Shown: positions 7,650 through 15,141 of the stretch, piece by piece
How positions within the stretch are numbered: position 1 is the stretch's first letter
How the letters are laid out: each line of letters opens with the position of its first letter
Assembly: GCA_031414415.1 (NCBI GenBank)
Contig: JANNVK010000233.1
Span: 1 to 64,000 of the forward strand
DNA: 64,000 bases
Source of the DNA: JANNVK01 sp031414415
GTDB taxonomy: Bacteria > Acidobacteriota > Blastocatellia > Pyrinomonadales > Pyrinomonadaceae
Direction of reading: 5' to 3'
The notes under the pieces: generated by a model
What the model saw: the letters and a program-made list of their open reading frames with translations, nothing else
What the model was told of the DNA's origin: nothing
Database searches by the model: none
Translations under genes and position numbers: made by a program

Positions 7650-9314
7650 ATGCCAAAAACTCGCGTTACTGCCGTTCAATTCGGCGTTGGCACAGACGTT
7701 GCCGAAAACTTAAAAACTTGTTTGCGAATGATTGACGAAGCCGCCAAAGTTTCGCCAAATTTTATAGTTTTGCCCGAATTTTGTAATCATTGTGCGATTT
7801 ATGAAAGTCAAGAATATGCCGATAATGTTGCACTTGATTTAGATGGCGAGTTTCTCAAAGCAATTGCCGCGAAAGCTATTCTTCACAATACTTACATCAA
7901 GATAAATGTAACCATAAAAAAACTAAATGATAAGCCAACTGTTTCTAATTTACTCTATTCACCCGAAGGAAAATTGGTCGGACGAGCCGATAAACAAGTT
8001 TTGATGGGCAACGAAAACGTCAATTGTTCGCGGGCGGAAACGGCAGGTGATGTTGTCGAAACTGAATTCGGAAAGGTTGGAATGTATTGCTGTGCCGACG
8101 GTTTGCTGATGGAAACGACGCGACTTTTGGCAGTTCGCGGTGCAAAACTTTTGCTAAATTCGCTTAATTCCTTCGCCGAAGACGAAGCGAGTTTGCACAT
8201 TCCAGTTCGTGCGGCGGAAAATAATGTGTTCGTTGTGGCATCGTGCAAAGTTGATTATCTTGTTCCAAAAGAGATACTTGCGGGATTCGCGGAGAAGATG
8301 AAAATTAAACCCGAAGCCTTGCAAGGTGCGGGCGAATCACAAATTGTTTCACCAAACGGAACAGTTTTAGCGAAAGCGAAACGAAAAGGCGAAGACGTAG
8401 TTTTTGCCGATATTGATTTGGACGAAGCAAATCCGAAAGAGTTTTTGAAAAATCGTCGTCCTGAACTTTACACGCAAATCGCCGAAAAACCGCGTGAACG
8501 AAATTTGAACAAAGGCGTTGAATCAGTCAAAGTTGCGGTTTGTCAAAATCTTGAAAAGGCTTTCAAAACCGATGCGAAAATCGTTGTTCTTCCCGAAATT
8601 TATATGTCGTATTTCGGTCGATACGACTCAGAAAAAGATTTTGACCTCGAACAAATTTCAAATAGCGTTGTAATTGATGGAATAGTCAAAAATCTCGCCG
8701 GAACAGACAAAATTATCATTACGAGTTTTTGCGAAAAAACTAAAGATGGATTGGCTCATGTCGGTTATTTAATCAGCAAAGACGGTATTGTTTTTAAGCA
8801 AAAGCAACTTCATAAGTCCAATAGACACAGTTGGATAACAGATTACGGCGATAAGTTTGAGACTTTTGAAACTAAGTTTGGTCGCGTTGCAATTATTATC
8901 GGCGAAGATGCTCTTTATCCTGAAACATTTCGGCTGGCGGCTTATCAAAATGCCGAAGTAATTGCTGTACCTTTTAGTGTCTCGAACGATTGGGAAACGC
9001 GATTCGGTTTTTTGGAAAGAAGTGTCGAAAACAGAGTTTCGATAATTGTTGCCGTTCGCCAAAATGCGGGTTTAGAGAAATACGGAAAATCCTTAATTAC
9101 AACAATTAGCAAAGATTTTACGCTCTGGACAGAGTGGAAAAATCGTCCGTTTGACGGCAATATCAATTATCCGATTGTCCATTGGTCGCGGGCAAACGGC
9201 ACAATGTTGGAAGCAGAAATATATCCCGCAAACTCGGAAAATCGCTTCGTTTCAAAAGGAACAGACGTGGTTGACGGACGTGCTTGGTGGCTTTTAGGAG
9301 ATTTGGCGAAATAA
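7650..9314 (+). CDS. Tandem nitrilase-superfamily protein, second domain inactive
   Basis: 554 residues made of two carbon-nitrogen hydrolase domains. Domain 1 (~1-290) keeps the Glu-Lys-Cys triad: Glu43 in LPEF, Lys115 in DKQVLMG and Cys148 in GMYCCADG. Domain 2 (~295-554) keeps LPEIYMSYF and a lysine in QLHKSNRHSW, but the nucleophile position reads IIIGEDALYPE, with Gly replacing Cys, so it should be catalytically dead and perhaps structural. Nitrilase-family enzymes hydrolyse amides, nitriles or carbamoyl groups; the substrate is unknown. ATG 7650 is preferred because the in-frame extension upstream is repeat-encoded. It ends 2 bp before the flavin reductase gene, so the pair is probably one operon. 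Confidence 0.88.
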   Translation: MPKTRVTAVQFGVGTDVAENLKTCLRMIDEAAKVSPNFIVLPEFCNHCAIYESQEYADNVALDLDGEFLKAIAAKAILHNTYIKINVTIKKLNDKPTVSNLLYSPEGKLVGRADKQVLMGNENVNCSRAETAGDVVETEFGKVGMYCCADGLLMETTRLLAVRGAKLLLNSLNSFAEDEASLHIPVRAAENNVFVVASCKVDYLVPKEILAGFAEKMKIKPEALQGAGESQIVSPNGTVLAKAKRKGEDVVFADIDLDEANPKEFLKNRRPELYTQIAEKPRERNLNKGVESVKVAVCQNLEKAFKTDAKIVVLPEIYMSYFGRYDSEKDFDLEQISNSVVIDGIVKNLAGTDKIIITSFCEKTKDGLAHVGYLISKDGIVFKQKQLHKSNRHSWITDYGDKFETFETKFGRVAIIIGEDALYPETFRLAAYQNAEVIAVPFSVSNDWETRFGFLERSVENRVSIIVAVRQNAGLEKYGKSLITTISKDFTLWTEWKNRPFDGNINYPIVHWSRANGTMLEAEIYPANSENRFVSKGTDVVDGRAWWLLGDLAK

Positions 9315-9316
9315 AT

Positions 9317-9799
9317 ATGGCGATTACGAATGATGAATTTAAAGCTGCTTTGGGCAGATTTGCGAGCGGTGTAACGGTTGTGACAACCAAAGATTCGAGC
9401 GGAAAACTTCAAGGTTTGACCGTTTCGGCATTTAGTTCGGTTTCAATGAATCCGCCTATGGTTTTGGTTTGTATTTTGAAAACCACAGGAAGTTATTCGT
9501 CGTTTAAAGAATCTAAATCATTTATCGTCAACATTTTAGATGAGTCTCAACAACAAATCTCTAACCGGTTTGCCTCAAGTTTAGATGATAAATTTGCAGG
9601 GCAAAATTACGAATTAAACGAAAAAGGTTTGCCGGTTTTAACGGATTGTTTGGTCAATTTGGAATGCTCTCTGAAGCATTCATACGACGGCGGCGACCAC
9701 ACAATTTTTGTCGGTGAAATTACTCAAATAATAGTTAGATCAGGAAAACCACTTATTTACTGGCTTGGGAGCTATCAAACATTAGATTTAAATAACTAA
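9317..9799 (+). CDS. Flavin reductase (HpaC/ActVB-like)
   Basis: 160-residue flavin reductase-like domain protein: FASGVTVVTT at the N-terminus, GLTVSAFSSVSMNPPMVLVCI as the FMN-binding core and HTIFVGEI near the C-terminus, all typical of NAD(P)H:FMN reductases that feed reduced flavin to two-component monooxygenases. The start is 2 bp after the nitrilase stop, so translation is probably coupled. In this cluster it could serve the Rieske enzyme or a flavin-dependent partner. No ferredoxin gene is in sight. Confidence 0.9.
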   Translation: MAITNDEFKAALGRFASGVTVVTTKDSSGKLQGLTVSAFSSVSMNPPMVLVCILKTTGSYSSFKESKSFIVNILDESQQQISNRFASSLDDKFAGQNYELNEKGLPVLTDCLVNLECSLKHSYDGGDHTIFVGEITQIIVRSGKPLIYWLGSYQTLDLNN

Positions 9800-9858
9800 A
9801 AGCAGCAAACTTTCTTATCTGTTTTGAATTTTGGTTATTGTAAGATTATAAGTTAAAA

Positions 9859-9878
9859 TTGTATTTAACATAATACAA
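9859..9878. promoter_or_regulatory. Candidate autoregulatory operator of the GntR gene
   Basis: TTGTATT-6 bp-AATACAA is a perfect 7+7 inverted repeat 16 bp before the ATG of the GntR gene, with an extra AATACAA-like half-site at 9885. A possible -35 TTGTAA (9838) and -10 TATTTA (9862) overlap it. It matches the sites at 1020 and 1094. Confidence 0.5.
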
Positions 9879-9893
9879 AGGATTAATACAAAT

Positions 9894-10706
9894 ATGGCAA
9901 AACCAACTACGTCTTTCGTCAGCTCGCGAATCCCGCTTTATTATCAGCTAGAAAATGTTTTGCGAGAAAAAATTGCCTCTGGAGTTTTTGCAGGTGGTGA
10001 TCGTTTGCCAACCGAAAATGATTTGATTGAAGAATATAAAGTAAGTCGGATAACGGTTAGACAGGCGTTGCAGTCACTTTCGGATGAAGGTTTGATTAAT
10101 CGGAAACAAGGTCGTGGAACATACGTTGCCGAACGTAAATCGACAAAGCGTAAGTTTAGCGGAACAATACACTTAACAGGTTCACTCGATGAATTAATTG
10201 AGATGGGAATGGAAACGCCGGTTAAAGTTTTGGAGATGAATCGGGTTGAAGCTGACGTTTACGAAGCCGAACTTTTGCAGTTAAAAGTTGGAACTCCTAT
10301 TTATCGGCTGAAGCGATTGCGAATGAACGAAAATAAGCCATTTGGTTTAATTGTCAACTATTTACCGGAAGAAATTGGTTCGCGTCTGACTGTTGCGGAG
10401 CTTTCAAGCGGTGCACTGTTGCACACAATTGAATCTAAATTAGGCTATACACTTGATAATGCTTGCCAAGAAATTAAAGCTGAGTTGTCTGATCCGTATG
10501 TTGCAAATTTGTTGGATATTCGAGTTGGCACTGCTTTATTATCGATTGAAAGAACTGTTTTTACCAATACTGGAGTGCCTGTGGAGTATGTCCACACACT
10601 GTATCGAAGCGATTTATATGGATATTCGGTCAAATTGGTTCGCGATAAAAAACGACAGAAGAACAAAGTCTTAGCCGCAAAAGATTCAAATATGTTTTTT
10701 GATTAG
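9894..10706 (+). CDS. GntR-family transcriptional regulator, HutC subfamily
   Basis: 270 residues: N-terminal winged helix-turn-helix (PLYYQLENVLREKI ... LPTENDLIEEYKVSRITVRQALQSL) in residues ~10-75 and a C-terminal UTRA ligand-binding domain (~95-245) with EVTRLKRLRM-like strands and GxPVEYVHTLYRSD near the end. HutC proteins are usually repressors released by a pathway metabolite. It follows the cluster on the same strand after a 94-bp gap that holds a perfect inverted repeat, and is the obvious candidate to control the 1-10 kb genes. Confidence 0.92.
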   Translation: MAKPTTSFVSSRIPLYYQLENVLREKIASGVFAGGDRLPTENDLIEEYKVSRITVRQALQSLSDEGLINRKQGRGTYVAERKSTKRKFSGTIHLTGSLDELIEMGMETPVKVLEMNRVEADVYEAELLQLKVGTPIYRLKRLRMNENKPFGLIVNYLPEEIGSRLTVAELSSGALLHTIESKLGYTLDNACQEIKAELSDPYVANLLDIRVGTALLSIERTVFTNTGVPVEYVHTLYRSDLYGYSVKLVRDKKRQKNKVLAAKDSNMFFD

Positions 10707-10800
10707 AGAAGTTTTAATATTTCCTCAACAGTTTTTGGGTTTTCCAAAGCCGATAAATCGCCCGCATCTTCGCCCTGAGATGCTGCAATAATTTTATAAG
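10703..10800 (-). pseudogene. Remnant: C-terminal tail of an acyl-CoA synthetase gene
   Basis: The minus strand encodes GEDAGDLSALENPKTVEEI followed by LKLL and a stop. The first part is identical to the C-terminus of the synthetase at 11697-13634. 53 bp (10722-10774) are identical to 11722-11774, exactly 1000 bp away and in the same orientation. Upstream of the repeat the frame continues only briefly (KIIAASQ), so this is the broken tail of a related gene or of a partial duplication. Confidence 0.85.
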
Positions 10801-10852
10801 TCCTTCTCTCTTATTTTGTTATTCAAACAAACTCGCTATTATTACACAAATT

Positions 10853-11578
10853 ATGGATGAAAAAGACCTTATAGCCAGACTTGATGAACTTCGCAAAATG
10901 CCTGCAGAAAATGAAGTTTTTGAATTCAAAGAAGCGAAAAATGGACATCATTTTGATGAAATTGGAAAATATTTTTCAGCTTTATCAAATGAGGCAAATC
11001 TGAATATGGTTGACACTATCGGAAGCGGAATTAAAAAGATGTTCAACTTTCAAAGAGTTAGATTTTTCCCATTGCCCGAATACGATCTATCTGACACCCG
11101 GGTAAAGGTAACTGTTATTGGTAAAGTTCTAGATATTGACTATGCAAGTGTCTTGGCACAAGACAATTCACTTTCATTACCCGAAATTATGATGCTAGAT
11201 AAGGTTCAAAAGAGAAAGAGACTTAACGAAGTAGAATTTAAACATTTAAAGAAAAAGAGACTGATTGAAGGAATTAAACCTAATATTTTCATTTCTCGGA
11301 AAGTTGCTCAAAAGATTGGACAAAAAGCTGAATATACGAAAGCTACGGGACTTGAAAAGCAAAAATATTTTGAATTAATTACTAAATGTATTAAACAATA
11401 TAACAATGTAGCTAGAAAAGACATTAACGAATTACTCTGGAACGTTTTGCCTTCTTGGATGACTGATATGCAAAAATATACAAAAATAAACCACTTATTA
11501 GCTGAACTTAGAAGAAAAAATATCATTCAAAATGTCGGCAGTGACTTCAAATCAAAATGGATTCTTTTAGAGAGTTAG
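10853..11578 (+). CDS. AlbA_2/ATP-binding regulator-like protein with an internal deletion
   Basis: 241 residues. The N-terminus EFKEAKNGHHFDEIGKYFSALSNEANL is the start of an AlbA_2 (Schlafen-like) DNA-binding domain. The sequence then jumps straight to TIGSGIKKMF ... RFFPLPEYDL, which in full-length relatives (~450 residues or more) is the C-terminal HATPase_c_4-like part. The middle of both domains is missing in frame. The remaining C-terminal ~130 residues look helical and winged-helix-like. It lies in the 1-kb segment between the two copies of the 53-bp direct repeat and has lower GC than its neighbours, so it was probably acquired. Function after the deletion is doubtful. Confidence 0.7.
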   Translation: MDEKDLIARLDELRKMPAENEVFEFKEAKNGHHFDEIGKYFSALSNEANLNMVDTIGSGIKKMFNFQRVRFFPLPEYDLSDTRVKVTVIGKVLDIDYASVLAQDNSLSLPEIMMLDKVQKRKRLNEVEFKHLKKKRLIEGIKPNIFISRKVAQKIGQKAEYTKATGLEKQKYFELITKCIKQYNNVARKDINELLWNVLPSWMTDMQKYTKINHLLAELRRKNIIQNVGSDFKSKWILLES

Positions 11579-11600
11579 AATGTTAGACATATGTTAGAGC

Positions 11601-11659
11601 CTTTGTTAGAGGTCTAAGGAGTAATAGCTTATTTTGCAAACACTTAACCTCTAACAAAG
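11601..11659 (+). repeat. Inverted repeat downstream of the AlbA_2-like gene
   Basis: CTTTGTTAGAGGT (11601-11613) and its exact inverse complement ACCTCTAACAAAG (11647-11659), with a 33-bp loop. TGTTAGA also recurs at 11581 and 11592. It lacks a T-run, so it is more likely an element end or repeat pair than a terminator. Confidence 0.75.
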
Positions 11660-11696
11660 TGTTGGCTATTCGAAAACTCATTAGAGATAACGCTGA

Positions 11697-13634
11697 TTAA
11701 TTATTAACAATACCTCTAATCTCCTCAACAGTTTTTGGGTTTTCCAAAGCCGATAAATCGCCCGCATCTTCGCCTAAATATGCTGAACGAATGACGCGAC
11801 GCATTACTTTTCCGTTGCGTGTTTTTGGTAATGCTAAGACAAAATGGATTCGATTCGGTTGCAAAGGTTTGCCCATTTCTTTGGCGATGAGCTGTTTGAG
11901 GATCGCGGACAGTTCGCTCGCAGGCAGGCTGCCCGCGTTCCGTAAAACGCAAAATGCAATCATCGCGGTTCCTTTTATCTCGTCGGGAACGCCGATAACT
12001 GCCGCTTCCGCCACAAGTTCGTGTCCGACTAAAATGCTTTCCACTTCCGCCGGTCCAACCCGTTTTCCGGCAACTTTCAAAGTATCGTCCGAACGTCCGA
12101 GAATAAACCAATGTCCGTCGGCATCTTTCATCGCAAAATCGCCGTGAACCCAAGTGTTTTCAAAGCGTTGCCAATACGTTTCCAAATATCTTTCCGGTTC
12201 ATTCCAAAAACCTTGAGCCATTCCGATCCACGTTTTTTTAATCGCCAATTCCCCGACTTTGCCATTTTCGACCGATTCGCCGTTTTCGTCCAAAATGTCA
12301 GCGTCAATTCCCAAACACGGAGCAGAAAATCCGCAAGGTTTAATCGGCACAAGCGGATTATTCATCAAGATTCCGCCCGAAATTTCTGTTCCGCCGGAAT
12401 AATTGATAATCGGAAGTTTAGAATCGCCGACAACTTCAAACAGCCAACGCCACGGTTCGGGATTCCAAGGTTCGCCCGTGGAAGCAAACGCCCGCAACGA
12501 ACTTAAATCGTGTTTTTTCGGCAAATCGTCGCCTTTGGTTGCGAGTCCACGTACGAGAGTCGGCGAAATTCCCAGTATTTCAACCTTGTGTTTCGCCGTA
12601 AATTCCCACATTCGGTCGGCGTTCGGGTAATCGGGCGAACCGTCATACAAAACCATCGTCGCACCGTTTATCAACGCTCCGTAAATCAGCCACGGTCCCA
12701 TCATCCAGCCCAAATCCGTAACCCAACTGATGCGAGTTCCGCGTCCGACATCTGTCCCGAAAGCCATATCCTGAGCCGCTTTTATCGGAAATCCGCAATG
12801 AACGTGGGCGATGCCTTTCGGTTTGCCGGTTGTGCCGGAAGTGTAAAGGATGATGAGCGGATCGTTGGCGAGTGTTGGTTCAAGAAAAGTTTTGAGTTCA
12901 GAGTTTTGAGTTTTGAGTCCGAAATCAAAAGGCTTAGACGCACTAATTACGAAAGTATTTTTGATTGTCGGAGATTGTGAAACAGCTTGTTGAGCTATTT
13001 CCAAAGCGTTAAAATACTTCCCCCGTCTTGGAAAACCATCACAAGCAAATAATGCTTTTGCTCCAACGGCGTTCATTCGTGAAGAAATCGCATCAATTCC
13101 ATAACCGCTAAACACAGGTACAGCAATCGCACCAATTCTCGCAATCGCCAAAAGTGCGACAACCGTTTCAATCATCATCGGCAAATGAATTCCAATTGCG
13201 TCACCTTTGCCTAAACCATTAGCACGCAAACCTGACGCACAAAATTCAACTTGCTCAAGCAATTCTTTATACGAAACTTCCCGAACTTCGCCTTCTTCAC
13301 CTTCCCAAATTATCGCCGCTTGGTTCTCGATTTCCGTCCCGATCCAACGGTCAAGGCACATTTCAGAGATATTCAAACCGCCGCCGACGCACCATTTCGA
13401 CCATTCAATTCCTTCCGATGAATCGAGCAATTTTTCATACGGCGGATCAAATTTGATGTCGAGAAATTTCAACACTTCTTCGCTGTATTTCTCAATATCG
13501 TTAATCGAAAATTGATAAAGTTCGTCCCACGTTTTTACGCCGACTTGCCGCATAAACTTTGTCAGTTGTGCTTTTTCGATAACGTCTTTCGTTGGTGTCC
13601 ACGTAATTTTTTGATGTTCGAGACTATCATTCAT
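11697..13634 (-). CDS. Acetyl-/acyl-CoA synthetase (AMP-forming)
   Basis: 645 residues of the ANL adenylate-forming superfamily. The P-loop YTSGTTGKPKG, the NYSGGTEISGG motif, the GRSDDTLKVAGKRVGP hinge and the catalytic lysine in TRNGKVMRR are all present. The N-terminal ACAS_N-like region places it with acetyl-, propionyl- or acetoacetyl-CoA synthetases. It makes acyl-CoA from a short acid with ATP via an acyl-adenylate. Two repeats have entered the coding sequence in frame: a GCAGGCTGCC palindrome at 11912-11940 (residues NAGSLPASE) and a heptamer array at 12889-12916 (residues KTQNSELKT). Both fall in surface-loop positions away from the motifs, so the enzyme is probably active. Confidence 0.9.
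   Translation of the reverse strand: MNDSLEHQKITWTPTKDVIEKAQLTKFMRQVGVKTWDELYQFSINDIEKYSEEVLKFLDIKFDPPYEKLLDSSEGIEWSKWCVGGGLNISEMCLDRWIGTEIENQAAIIWEGEEGEVREVSYKELLEQVEFCASGLRANGLGKGDAIGIHLPMMIETVVALLAIARIGAIAVPVFSGYGIDAISSRMNAVGAKALFACDGFPRRGKYFNALEIAQQAVSQSPTIKNTFVISASKPFDFGLKTQNSELKTFLEPTLANDPLIILYTSGTTGKPKGIAHVHCGFPIKAAQDMAFGTDVGRGTRISWVTDLGWMMGPWLIYGALINGATMVLYDGSPDYPNADRMWEFTAKHKVEILGISPTLVRGLATKGDDLPKKHDLSSLRAFASTGEPWNPEPWRWLFEVVGDSKLPIINYSGGTEISGGILMNNPLVPIKPCGFSAPCLGIDADILDENGESVENGKVGELAIKKTWIGMAQGFWNEPERYLETYWQRFENTWVHGDFAMKDADGHWFILGRSDDTLKVAGKRVGPAEVESILVGHELVAEAAVIGVPDEIKGTAMIAFCVLRNAGSLPASELSAILKQLIAKEMGKPLQPNRIHFVLALPKTRNGKVMRRVIRSAYLGEDAGDLSALENPKTVEEIRGIVNN
11912..11940 (+). 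repeat. GC-rich palindrome inside the acyl-CoA synthetase gene
   Basis: GCAGGCAGGCTGCCCGC core flanked by GTTCGC and GCGTTC. It is a REP-like palindrome, unlike the surrounding codons, and translates to NAGSLPASE in the synthetase. Confidence 0.8.
12889..12916 (+). repeat. Heptamer array inside the acyl-CoA synthetase gene
   Basis: Four 7-bp units GTTTTGA, GTTCAGA, GTTTTGA, GTTTTGA. On the coding strand they give KTQNSELKT, between the FVISA strand and the segment before the P-loop. Confidence 0.85.
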
Positions 13635-13704
13635 AATCTAAAAATATCACGAGAAAACTATTGAATCCAATCGTTAAACTTTGTTAAACTTTAATTGAGG
13701 TTAT

Positions 13705-14220
13705 ATGAAACAAAAACAACCGACAAAAATAATCGTCGAAGAAAAACTTGCCGAATTTTTTAATCAAAGTTATGAGCAAACCGATTTAGTTTATCGTCAA
13801 AATATTGATGTTTCGACATTTGAAAATGGAACGAATAACGAAGAGTTTTTAGATAACGTGTTAACTGGAATTAAGCTCGCATTTTTATACGTTCCGGGTG
13901 CAATGGCGATTCATTTTGTCGGCGTGTTTCTAAAAATGATCATTCAATATGGCGATTCAATGCCGAATTTTGCCGCTGAACTTTCGGGTGTTGCCTTGGT
14001 CGGAACATTTTTGACCATGCTCGGAATCGGTAAGTTGGGCGATTTGAATTACTTGAAAGTTCCGGCAGCAATCTTCACAACTTCGATTTTAGTTTCGATT
14101 TTACATATAGTTTTGTCGGCGACTATCGGTTTTGAAACCGAAGGAATTTTTATGTTGATTTCATTTCCGTTTGTAATTATTTCAGGTTATTTGATAAAAA
14201 CATTTTTGGATAAAAAGTAG
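13705..14220 (+). CDS. Hypothetical membrane protein, four predicted helices
   Basis: 171 residues, not recognised. The first ~55 are soluble and acidic. Four hydrophobic segments follow (~55-80, ~95-115, ~120-145, ~150-168), ending in a basic IKTFLDKK, so both ends are likely cytoplasmic. It is divergent from the synthetase across a 70-bp gap and has its own terminator, so it is a single-gene unit. No function can be assigned. Confidence 0.7.
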   Translation: MKQKQPTKIIVEEKLAEFFNQSYEQTDLVYRQNIDVSTFENGTNNEEFLDNVLTGIKLAFLYVPGAMAIHFVGVFLKMIIQYGDSMPNFAAELSGVALVGTFLTMLGIGKLGDLNYLKVPAAIFTTSILVSILHIVLSATIGFETEGIFMLISFPFVIISGYLIKTFLDKK

Positions 14221-14240
14221 ATAAACTTATCAAATTTTAC

Positions 14241-14277
14241 AAAGTCTTTGTGTTATTTTGCACAAAGACTTTTTTAT
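14241..14277 (+). terminator. Rho-independent terminator
   Basis: A perfect 12-bp stem, AAAGTCTTTGTG (14241-14252) with CACAAAGACTTT (14261-14272), followed by a T-run. It ends the transcript of the 13705 gene. Confidence 0.9.
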
Positions 14278-14320
14278 TTGGAAATACGGGCTATTAGTTG
14301 TTTATGCACATCAAACAACT

Positions 14321-15028
14321 ATGAAATACTCGGCGTGGCTTGTCCTTATAATCGGATTTGCTTTGTTTATGAATAAAACTGTTGACGGGAAAACTATCGA
14401 ATTTTCTGGCTTAACATGGAAAATCCGCGATGACGGACAAGGGTCGCCCGCCGCAAATTTTTGGCGTAAAGACAACGTCTGGGTTGATGAAAAAGGACAA
14501 CTTCATCTGAAAATCCGCAAAGTCGGCGATGTTTGGACGTGTGCCGAATTGCAAACGATTGATAATTTTCTTTACGGTAAATTTTCGTTTGAAATAATCG
14601 GGAGAATTGACGAGTTTGATAAAAATATCGTGCTTGGACTTTTTAAATATCCGCAACAAAATGCTCGAGATGGTTTTGATGAAATCGACATTGAATTTTC
14701 AAAATGGGGCAAATCTCAAAAAAATAACGGAAATTTTACAGTCTATGCAAATGATAAAAGCTATGTTGAAAAAACTCATAATTTTTCTTTTAACCTTGAA
14801 GGCTCATCAACTACTCACGCTTTTACAAGGACACCAAAAAGTGTTTATTTTCAATCATTTCACGGGTTTAACACACAAAATAAAATCTATGAATGGAACT
14901 ATTCAAACAATAATCTTTCCAAAATTCCAATGCCAATTTACATAAATTTTTGGCTCTATCGCGGATTGCCGCCAAGTGATTTGAATGAAATAGAAGTTAT
15001 TGTCAAAAACGTTAAAATCGAAAATTAA
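14321..15028 (+). CDS. GH16-like glycoside hydrolase, exported
   Basis: 235 residues from ATG 14321 with a signal peptide (MKYSAWLVLIIGFALF). The catalytic GH16 motif ExDxxE appears as DEIDIEFSKWG near residue 125, followed by strands typical of a concanavalin-like jelly roll (FTVYANDKSY; SVYFQSFHG) and INFWLYRG near the C-terminus. GH16 enzymes cut beta-1,3 or mixed-linkage glucans. An ATG at 14258 would add a non-signal extension that overlaps the terminator of the preceding gene, so it is rejected. It stands alone. Confidence 0.8.
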   Translation: MKYSAWLVLIIGFALFMNKTVDGKTIEFSGLTWKIRDDGQGSPAANFWRKDNVWVDEKGQLHLKIRKVGDVWTCAELQTIDNFLYGKFSFEIIGRIDEFDKNIVLGLFKYPQQNARDGFDEIDIEFSKWGKSQKNNGNFTVYANDKSYVEKTHNFSFNLEGSSTTHAFTRTPKSVYFQSFHGFNTQNKIYEWNYSNNNLSKIPMPIYINFWLYRGLPPSDLNEIEVIVKNVKIEN

Positions 15029-15077
15029 ATCACGAACTTATAAATTCGACTCTTTATCATCCAAATCAGTTGTTTTC

Positions 15078-15105
15078 TTGACTATTTTTGATTTTCTGTT
15101 AGTAT
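15078..15105 (+). promoter_or_regulatory. Putative promoter of the ffh operon
   Basis: TTGACT (15078-15083), 16-bp spacer, TAGTAT (15100-15105), 37 bp before the ffh ATG. It sits in an AT-rich gap after the GH16 gene. Confidence 0.5.
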
Positions 15106-15141
15106 TCAATGTTTCGGTTCTAGTAGCTGAAATGTTTTTGT

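Noticed and set aside
12111..12980. Long plus-strand open frames antisense to the acyl-CoA synthetase
   Set aside because: Shadows of the synthetase, whose catalytic motifs are all on the minus strand.
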